A stretch of 64,000 bases of DNA from TMED14 sp002167805 (lineage in GTDB: Bacteria > Bacteroidota > Bacteroidia > Flavobacteriales > Schleiferiaceae): NCBI GenBank assembly GCA_965655795.1, contig CBFHHY010000006.1, positions 1 through 64,000 on the forward strand. Reading direction: 5' to 3'. The position numbers and the translations under genes were made by a program. Below are positions 58,668 to 64,000 of the stretch, in pieces (the first letter of the stretch is position 1; the number at the start of each line of letters is the position of its first letter). Below the pieces are notes generated by a model. The model was not told the DNA's origin and searched no databases. It saw only the letters and a program-made list of their open reading frames with translations.

Positions 58668-60278
58668 ATGAAAAAAAACCTAAAACTAATTTTTCTAATA
58701 TTTTCTAGCCTTCAATTAACGGCCCAGAGTAAGTCTGATGCAAAACTCATTGTATCAATAGTAGTTGATCAAATGCGAACTGATTACTTAACAAGATTCG
58801 CAAATCTTTATGAAGGTGGATTTAAAACTTTAATGGAAGAAGGGCAGGTTTTTTGGAATGCACATTACTCTCATGTACCAACATACACTGCTCCTGGACA
58901 TGCCAGCATTTATACTGGAACAGATCCCAGATTTCATGGGTTAATTGCAAATGATTGGTATGTTATAGATTCTGGAAAAACATCTTATTGTGTTGAGGAT
59001 AAAAATACCATGCCAATTGGAACTACTTCAAACTACGCAAAAAGAAGTCCAAAAAATATTTTATCTACAACTTGGACCGATGAACTTGAATGGGTTAGTA
59101 ATAAAAAATCCAAAATCTTTGCGTTTTCCTTGAAAGACAGGGGTGCGATTTGTGCTGCGGGACACCTTGGTGATGCCGCATTTTGGTTGGACAAAAAGGG
59201 ATTTGTATCTAGCAGCTATTATATGAAAAAGCTTCCAAAATGGCTAGAAAATTTTAATAAAAAAAATGATATTCAATCTTATATGTCCGGGAAGTGGGAT
59301 TATTTAATTGATAAAGACAATTATCCTTCACCTAATACTTCCGAGTTTGAACGTATCCCAAAAGGTGCTAGAAATGCAGATTTTCCTTATGAATTGGACC
59401 AATTATATAATTCCGATACAACATATACTGAGGCATTTAAAGGAACACCTCAAGGGAATCAAATTCTTATTGACGTTGCCATTGAAGCCTTAAAAAATGA
59501 AAAATTGGGAATTCACAACAACCCTTATCCTGATGTTCTGGCCATTAGCTTTTCGTCCACAGATTATCTTGGTCACTCTACTGGAATCCGATCACACGAA
59601 ATCATCGATATGTATTTACGTTTAGATAGACAGCTAAATACATTATTCAATTACCTGAATAAAAAGATTGGTGAGGATAATTTCATTATCGTATTAACTG
59701 CAGACCATGGAGCTGCAGATAACCCAAGCCAAGCCCGAATTGACGGAATGAATACGGACTGGATAGCTCCTGCCGACTTGGAAAGTGAATGTCGAAAATT
59801 AATTTTGAATGCTGGAATTAATAATGAAGATGTATTAAACTTTTCCAATGAACAAATCTATATCCAAATCAATGATAGCTCGAATCCAGTAAATGCCGAA
59901 AACACGAGAAAAATAGTTCGGGATGCGATATTATCTCATCCTGCAATTATGGAAGCATGGACAAAAGAAGATATTCAAAGAGCTTCAGATCCATTTTCTA
60001 TTATGAGAAAAAACGGGTCAAATAAACTCAGTGGAGATGTGTTTTTTTCACTTTACCCTGGCTCTATTATATATTCGAAAACAGGGACTACCCATGGATC
60101 AGGTTACACATATGACACTAATGTCCCGATAATTTTTTACGGGAGGAAAAGTCTTTCTTCTCAAAATCATATTGAAAGAGTAAATGTGAAAGACATCGCG
60201 CCAACCTTAAGCTATATGTTTGGCCTTTCTTTACCCAGCGCTTGTAATGGTAATATTTTACCTTTGAATTATAATTAA
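58668..60278 (+). CDS. PafA-type alkaline phosphatase
   Basis: Exported phosphomonoesterase of 536 residues in the alkaline phosphatase/NPP superfamily. Signal peptide to about QLTAQ (residue 20). The nucleophile Thr74 is in YTAPGHASIYTG; the PafA-type phosphate ligands can be placed at Asn95 (IANDW), Lys156 and Arg158 (SLKDRG). Metal ligands are in VVDQMRTDY (Asp34), DYLGHSTG and LTADHGA. It releases phosphate from organic esters in the periplasm. The gene follows the ABC-F gene by 9 bases and overlaps the convergent nadE stop by four bases. Confidence 0.9.
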   Translation: MKKNLKLIFLIFSSLQLTAQSKSDAKLIVSIVVDQMRTDYLTRFANLYEGGFKTLMEEGQVFWNAHYSHVPTYTAPGHASIYTGTDPRFHGLIANDWYVIDSGKTSYCVEDKNTMPIGTTSNYAKRSPKNILSTTWTDELEWVSNKKSKIFAFSLKDRGAICAAGHLGDAAFWLDKKGFVSSSYYMKKLPKWLENFNKKNDIQSYMSGKWDYLIDKDNYPSPNTSEFERIPKGARNADFPYELDQLYNSDTTYTEAFKGTPQGNQILIDVAIEALKNEKLGIHNNPYPDVLAISFSSTDYLGHSTGIRSHEIIDMYLRLDRQLNTLFNYLNKKIGEDNFIIVLTADHGAADNPSQARIDGMNTDWIAPADLESECRKLILNAGINNEDVLNFSNEQIYIQINDSSNPVNAENTRKIVRDAILSHPAIMEAWTKEDIQRASDPFSIMRKNGSNKLSGDVFFSLYPGSIIYSKTGTTHGSGYTYDTNVPIIFYGRKSLSSQNHIERVNVKDIAPTLSYMFGLSLPSACNGNILPLNYN

Positions 60279-61108
60279 TTTAGTTTTCTCAATAAGCTTG
60301 GGACTATACAAACAGGTACTGGGGACATTTTATGAGCGTTTGTTTTTTGATGATTGGCAAAAATCATCAGAACCTCTTTTTCTCTTTCGGTAAGATTTAG
60401 ATAACCCTCAATTGTATTTAAATTATTCCTTGAGGGATCCCATTCATTATTTTTTGACCATTTCATGGCTTTTTCTAATTCTTCATAGGATGCCCCAATT
60501 TGATCTTCATCATTTCTTTGATCATCCCAAAGTCCATCTGTAGGTGCAGCATCCAAAATTGATTTTGAAACTCCCTTATACCTTGCCAACAAATACACCT
60601 CGGACTTATAAAGATCTGCTATTGGGCTAATATCAACAGCGCCATCACCATATTTTGTAAAAAATCCAACACCAAAATCTTCAATTTTATTTCCGGTTCC
60701 AACAACAAGTAAACCATGATTCTGAGCATGGCCATATAGTGTTGTCATTCTCAATCTTGCCCTAGTATTTGCAAGAGATAATTTTGTATTATTTCCCTTA
60801 ATTTCAAGTTTTAATGTAGAAGATAAATTATCAAAAACATCAGATAAATCAATTCGTTGGGTTTTTACATTATCATACTTTTCTTTTAAAAATTTCATAT
60901 GACTAATAGCTCTTTCTGATTGGCTTTTGTCTTGATGAATGGGCAATTCTATAAGATGAGTTTCAAGCCCAGTAGAAGCGCATAGAGAAGATGTTAATGA
61001 CGAATCAACGCCTCCAGACACTCCCACAACAAAACCATTTAAAGCATTAGAAACTGCATAATTATGAAGCCAATTCGTAATATGAAGATCGAGATGACTA
61101 AGATTCAT
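60275..61108 (-). CDS. nadE: NH3-dependent NAD+ synthetase
   Basis: Cytoplasmic enzyme, 277 residues, amidating deamido-NAD+ with ammonia and ATP in the last step of NAD synthesis. The pyrophosphatase loop SGGVDSSLTSS (about 30-40), GTGNKIEDFGVGFFTKYGDGAVDISPI (in part, about 140-166) and LYKSEVYLLARY are diagnostic. There is no N-terminal glutaminase domain, so it is the ammonia-using form. It is divergent from gldB with only 23 bases between the two starts, and convergent with the phosphatase gene. Confidence 0.95.
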   Translation of the reverse strand: MNLSHLDLHITNWLHNYAVSNALNGFVVGVSGGVDSSLTSSLCASTGLETHLIELPIHQDKSQSERAISHMKFLKEKYDNVKTQRIDLSDVFDNLSSTLKLEIKGNNTKLSLANTRARLRMTTLYGHAQNHGLLVVGTGNKIEDFGVGFFTKYGDGAVDISPIADLYKSEVYLLARYKGVSKSILDAAPTDGLWDDQRNDEDQIGASYEELEKAMKWSKNNEWDPSRNNLNTIEGYLNLTEREKEVLMIFANHQKTNAHKMSPVPVCIVPSLLRKLN

Positions 61109-61118
61109 TTTTGATGGG

Positions 61119-61126
61119 TATTTTTG
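61119..61126 (+). promoter_or_regulatory. -7 box of the gldB promoter, close to the start codon
   Basis: TATTTTTG (perfect TAnnTTTG) ends five bases before the ATG at 61132 and lies downstream of the alternative TTG (61111) and ATG (61114) starts. It therefore favours 61132 as the gldB start and a near-leaderless mRNA. Confidence 0.45.
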
Positions 61127-61131
61127 ATGAC

Positions 61132-62130
61132 ATGTTTAAAATATATTCAAATTTAACACTGCTAATTGGTTCATTGTTTTTTTTGAACTCATGTCATCAA
61201 AAACCATGGGAACATACTAAAGATATTGCGCCTAAAAATAAAACAAGTTTTGTACATTTTTCAGACTCTGTTTTGGGATTAGACTCTCTTGATCTATTTC
61301 AAAAACTAGTCGAAATGGAGTATCAGCACCCAGCTATTTTTACGAGTCCCGATACTTCTTTTAATTGGAGATCCGAACTCCCCGCCTACTTATTAGATCC
61401 AGAAGTCCAAGCAATTTATCAAGATGCGAGAAAATTTCGCATGCCAGTAGAAGAATTTGAATCCAAAGTCAATTATGGAATTTCTCAATATAATTATCGA
61501 TTTCTTGATCTTGCAAAAAAAATTGATATCTATACCTACATAAGTCGAAATGAAAACTTTTGGGTTTTAAAAGGTCCTCAAATTTATTTTTTGCCATGGG
61601 ATAGATATCTTGGAAGAGACCATCCCTTATATGCAAGGGAATCTATTTATCAAAGGTCAAGACATGATTCAGACCAAATAATTATTGAATTGTTCAAAGC
61701 TTTAAGTGAAGAGCATATATCCCAATCCAAGAAAAATTCATCTCTACTAACAGCAATGATTAATTCTGGTAAAAAAATACTATTTATTCATACGATTCTT
61801 GGAAAAAACGAAGCGTACCAAGCAATGAATATATCTATAGATAAATATGATTTTCTTGAAAAGAATGAAAAGAACTTGTGGGCAATTATTTTGAACCAAA
61901 GATGGTTATTTGACAAATCCTTTGAGCTAAAAAGAAAATTAATTGAACCTTCTCCTTTTAGCTCATTTGGAACATCCATTGATCAACAAATACCTGGACA
62001 AGTTGGAATCTGGTTTGGCTGGAGAATTCTTCAAAGCTATTGGTTAGCCAATCCAGAACTTACCTTATCTCAGATATTAGATAATGAAAATGTAAATTTG
62101 ATTCTTCAAAAATCTGGTTACCGACCTTAA
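61132..62130 (+). CDS. gldB: GldB gliding-motility lipoprotein
   Basis: Lipoprotein of 332 residues (from the ATG at 61132) of the GldB family, needed for gliding in Flavobacterium johnsoniae. The lipobox FLNSC marks Cys21. The mature part shows the GldB-type blocks SRNENFWVLKGPQIYFLPWDRYLGRDHPLY (in part, about 175-200), SSLLTAMINSGKKILFIHTIL and PGQVGIWFGWRILQSYW near the C-terminus, which resemble DUF2268/peptidase-like folds without an obvious active site. The gldC gene follows after 13 bases, and nadE is divergent, an arrangement typical of gliding Bacteroidota. Confidence 0.88.
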   Translation: MFKIYSNLTLLIGSLFFLNSCHQKPWEHTKDIAPKNKTSFVHFSDSVLGLDSLDLFQKLVEMEYQHPAIFTSPDTSFNWRSELPAYLLDPEVQAIYQDARKFRMPVEEFESKVNYGISQYNYRFLDLAKKIDIYTYISRNENFWVLKGPQIYFLPWDRYLGRDHPLYARESIYQRSRHDSDQIIIELFKALSEEHISQSKKNSSLLTAMINSGKKILFIHTILGKNEAYQAMNISIDKYDFLEKNEKNLWAIILNQRWLFDKSFELKRKLIEPSPFSSFGTSIDQQIPGQVGIWFGWRILQSYWLANPELTLSQILDNENVNLILQKSGYRP

Positions 62131-62143
62131 ATAAAAACAAAAA

Positions 62144-62467
62144 ATGAATTCTAAAATAAGTCTAGATATTGAACTGGATAAAAATCGAGTTCCAAAAAAT
62201 ATTCAATGGTCAGCTCCAGATGGCGGTGTAGATAAGTCTAAAGCAGATGCATTTATGCTATCTGTTTGGGATGGAAAGACCAAGGATACTCTAAAAATTG
62301 ATTTGTGGACAAAAGACATGTTGGTAGACGATATGAAGAAGTTTTATCATCAAACATTACTTTCAATGGCTGACAGCTTTAAACGCTCAACAAATGAGGA
62401 TGAAATTTCTGAAGATATTAGAGATTTTGCAAAATATTTTGCAGAAAAATTAAAACTGATCGGCTAA
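62144..62467 (+). CDS. gldC: GldC gliding-motility protein
   Basis: A 107-residue soluble protein of the GldC family. It has ISLDIELDKNRVPKNIQW (about 5-22), SAPDGG (about 23-28), KADAFMLSVWDGKTKDTLKIDLWTKDM (in part) and a C-terminal helical part ending in DFAKYFAEKLKLIG, as in the F. johnsoniae protein. It has no signal peptide. GldC enhances, rather than is essential for, gliding in F. johnsoniae; its molecular role is not known. It forms an operon with gldB and ends inside a hairpin shared with engB. Confidence 0.92.
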   Translation: MNSKISLDIELDKNRVPKNIQWSAPDGGVDKSKADAFMLSVWDGKTKDTLKIDLWTKDMLVDDMKKFYHQTLLSMADSFKRSTNEDEISEDIRDFAKYFAEKLKLIG

Positions 62468-62489
62468 AAAATCACCTGATTTAGCTGAT
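62459..62489. terminator. Hairpin spanning both stop codons of gldC and engB
   Basis: ATCGGCTAAA (62459-62468) pairs with TTTAGCTGAT (62480-62489), ten base pairs with one G-T; the inner AAATCA/TGATTT can form an alternative stem. The gldC stop lies in one arm and the engB stop at the end of the other. No strong T run follows on either strand. Confidence 0.4.
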
Positions 62490-63151
62490 TAATTAGCATT
62501 CTGAATCTCCTTAAGAAGCGGAGTTGATAGGTCCCGAGTTAAAGCCCTGATGTGTTCAACTAAATCTTTTCGACCTAACTGAGTTTGTGAGCTTGTCTGA
62601 AACATTGGAGGAAGGGTTTCCCATTCTTTTAGCATACTTCTTTTAAAAGCGGCTTTATTTTTATCAAAAGCAACTCTTGACAACTTATCTAGTTTAGTAA
62701 AAACAAGTGAAAATGGAATTTTCAAATTTCCAAGTTTTCGAATAAACTCTAGATCATTTTTTTGAGGCTCATGTCGGCCATCAATTAAAACAAAAACATT
62801 CACTAAGTTTATTCTGTTCTTCAAGTAATGACTTATCATTTGAGAAAAATCTTCTCTTTGAGCCTTACTTACCTTAGCAAAACCATACCCTGGCAAATCA
62901 ACTAATGACCATTGCCCTGAATCCATTGAAAAATGATTAATAAGGCGAGTTTTTCCAGGCTTTCCTGAAATTTTTGCTAAGCCAGCGTTATTTGCTAAAC
63001 AGTTAATCAATGAGGATTTACCAACATTAGAACGACCGATAAAAGCAAATTCAGGAACTACAATTTTGGGACATTCAGAGGTTTTTGACGCAGACTTTAT
63101 AAACTCTGCTTTAATCGGTGGGTTTACTTCTCCAAAGAGTTTTTCAGCCAT
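62489..63151 (-). CDS. engB: Ribosome biogenesis GTPase EngB/YsxC
   Basis: Essential-type GTPase, 220 residues, involved in large ribosomal subunit assembly. G1 GRSNVGKSS (about 38-46), G2 Thr in GKTRLINHF (about 65-73), G3 DLPGYG (about 83-88) and G4 TKLD (about 147-150) are all present, in the order of the TrmE-Era-EngA-EngB-Septin group. Its first 28 bases overlap the end of the alpha/beta hydrolase gene, so the two are translated together. It is convergent with gldC. Confidence 0.95.
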   Translation of the reverse strand: MAEKLFGEVNPPIKAEFIKSASKTSECPKIVVPEFAFIGRSNVGKSSLINCLANNAGLAKISGKPGKTRLINHFSMDSGQWSLVDLPGYGFAKVSKAQREDFSQMISHYLKNRINLVNVFVLIDGRHEPQKNDLEFIRKLGNLKIPFSLVFTKLDKLSRVAFDKNKAAFKRSMLKEWETLPPMFQTSSQTQLGRKDLVEHIRALTRDLSTPLLKEIQNAN

Positions 63152-63903
63152 TTTAATATAATCGAATTAAATTTTTCAGGATGCTCCATCATAGCTGCAT
63201 GTCCGCATTTATCAATCCAATATAATTCTGAGCTCGGTAAAAGTTGATGAAACTTTTCTGCAACTTCGGGCGGGGTTACCTCATCTTGCTTACCCCAAAC
63301 AATACATGTCGGTACATTAAAGCCTTTAATATCATTTGACATATTGTGTCGAATAGCACTCTTCGAAATAGCTAATGTTTTTATTGCTTTATTGCGATCA
63401 TTAACAGTAGCAAAAACATCATCGATCAATTCTTCAGTGGCAACCTCTTTAACATAAAAAACATCTCTAATTCGTTCTGCTATATAGTCTCTGTCACCTC
63501 TGCGCGGGTATGAAGTACCCATTGCCGCTTCATAAAGCCCAGAACTCCCAGCTAAAACAAGCCCCAAAACATTTTGAGGATACATTTTTTGCATCATTAA
63601 AGAAATATGACCGCCTAAAGAATTACCGACTAAAATAGCTTTTTCATAACCCATATGTTCGATAAAAGAATTTACGAAACGAGTTAAGCTTTTCACACTT
63701 GTTTTAGCTAGAGGCATAGAATAGAGAGGAAGTGATGGCACAGAGGCTTGAAATCCTGCGTTTGCAAAAAAATTTACCTGAGCGTCAAAATTTCCTAGAG
63801 TCCCCATCAAACCGTGAAGAAATATAATTGGAGCACCCTCACCCGCAATTTTATATTCAAACTCACCTTCTTTTTTGAGTTCAGGTATTAATTCATTCAT
63901 CAT
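63124..63903 (-). CDS. Alpha/beta hydrolase
   Basis: A 259-residue serine hydrolase. The oxyanion loop HGLMGTLGNFD (about 30-40), nucleophile elbow GNSLGGH (about 93-99, Ser95), acid Asp in VWGKQDEVTPP (about 209-219) and His in CGHAAMMEHP (about 237-246) make a full catalytic triad. It has no signal peptide. Relatives are annotated as carboxylesterases, lipases or BioH-like enzymes; the substrate cannot be told. A double ATG (63903 and 63900) leaves the start uncertain by one codon. It is the first gene of the pair with engB. Confidence 0.85.
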   Translation of the reverse strand: MMNELIPELKKEGEFEYKIAGEGAPIIFLHGLMGTLGNFDAQVNFFANAGFQASVPSLPLYSMPLAKTSVKSLTRFVNSFIEHMGYEKAILVGNSLGGHISLMMQKMYPQNVLGLVLAGSSGLYEAAMGTSYPRRGDRDYIAERIRDVFYVKEVATEELIDDVFATVNDRNKAIKTLAISKSAIRHNMSNDIKGFNVPTCIVWGKQDEVTPPEVAEKFHQLLPSSELYWIDKCGHAAMMEHPEKFNSIILKWLKNSLEK

Positions 63904-63932
63904 TAACCATTTAGTTTAAAAGAATGCAATCA

Positions 63933-63940
63933 CAAAGATA
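63933..63940 (-). promoter_or_regulatory. -7 box of the hydrolase-engB promoter
   Basis: TATCTTTG on the minus strand is a perfect TAnnTTTG, 29 bases before the first ATG. No clear -33 TTTG is seen. The last 60 bases of the window beyond it show nothing else. Confidence 0.5.
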
Positions 63941-64000
63941 AGCATTACGCAGAGCATAAATAACCCTTAAAAACTCGCTTGAAGTGACTTCCCACTGCAG

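Noticed and set aside
1..64000. CRISPR arrays, transposons, integrases, prophage or toxin-antitoxin pairs
   Set aside because: Looked for and not found: no regularly spaced direct repeats, no transposase or integrase motifs, and no small toxin-like gene pairs outside operons of known type.

Overview
The window looks like a chromosomal piece of an AT-rich Bacteroidota bacterium, most likely a marine Flavobacteriales member. Evidence: the type IX secretion/gliding genes porP-gldK-gldL-gldM-gldN and gldB-gldC; a secreted glycoside hydrolase with a type IX sorting tail; an NhaD-type Na+/H+ antiporter; promoters that fit the Bacteroidota -7 box TAnnTTTG; few Shine-Dalgarno sites; and the gene order miaB / sigma-54 activator / lptE / secG / groES-groEL. 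I see no CRISPR array, insertion sequence, integrase, rRNA or prophage. Coding density is very high and no gene-free stretch reaches 300 bases; the longest are about 170 and 230 bases, on either side of the glycosyltransferase/phosphoesterase pair at 10.2-12.1 kb.

Layout. 0-5 kb: end of an extracellular polysaccharide locus (Wzz-like, sulfotransferase, Wzx-like flippase, GT4) running into rnhB. 5-10 kb: an orphan lipoprotein, a LysM glucosaminidase, a tiny Cys-rich DUF5522 protein (46 aa) coupled to urocanase, and an OmpH/Skp-like lipoprotein. 10.2-12.1 kb: a two-gene cassette (UDP-glycosyltransferase-like plus LpxH-like phosphoesterase). 12.3-19.3 kb: acyl-CoA dehydrogenase, anmK, nhaD, then exbB-exbD-tonB-like-folC. 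19.3-30.2 kb: a minus-strand block with GT9, DUF4254, dsbD, tilS, pabB, lpdA and lnt. 30.2-32.6 kb: pssA-purS-ACP phosphodiesterase and plsC. 32.6-38.5 kb: PAP2 phosphatase, a secreted GH13 enzyme, an outer-membrane protein and a SPOR lipoprotein, then tRNA-Leu(UAA). 38.8-46.4 kb: a small membrane protein, groEL-groES, and the miaB-to-secG operon. 46.5-55.6 kb: topA, a metal-site-less arginase homologue, then porP-gldKLMN. 55.6-64 kb: FAD oxidoreductase, ABC-F, PafA-type phosphatase, nadE, gldB-gldC, engB and an alpha/beta hydrolase.

How it fits together. GldKLMN form the core and proton-driven motor of the type IX secretion system, PorP is an outer-membrane partner, GldB/GldC are gliding accessory proteins, and the GH13 enzyme is a likely cargo. 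LptE, LpxH-like, Lnt, PssA, PlsC and the polysaccharide genes build the envelope.

The most interesting signals are regulatory. A textbook-spaced sigma-54 -24/-12 site lies between porP and gldK. A second sigma-54-like site with a large dyad lies before groES. A perfect TGACA-N3-TGTCA palindrome sits between miaB and topA. The window itself encodes a sigma-54 activator without a receiver domain, in the miaB operon next to groES. Together they suggest an undescribed link between sigma-54, envelope/chaperone genes and type IX secretion. Many operons also show a TAnnTTTG box only 4-7 bases before the start codon, which suggests leaderless or nearly leaderless mRNAs. All conclusions come from reading the sequence; no searches or computations were run.
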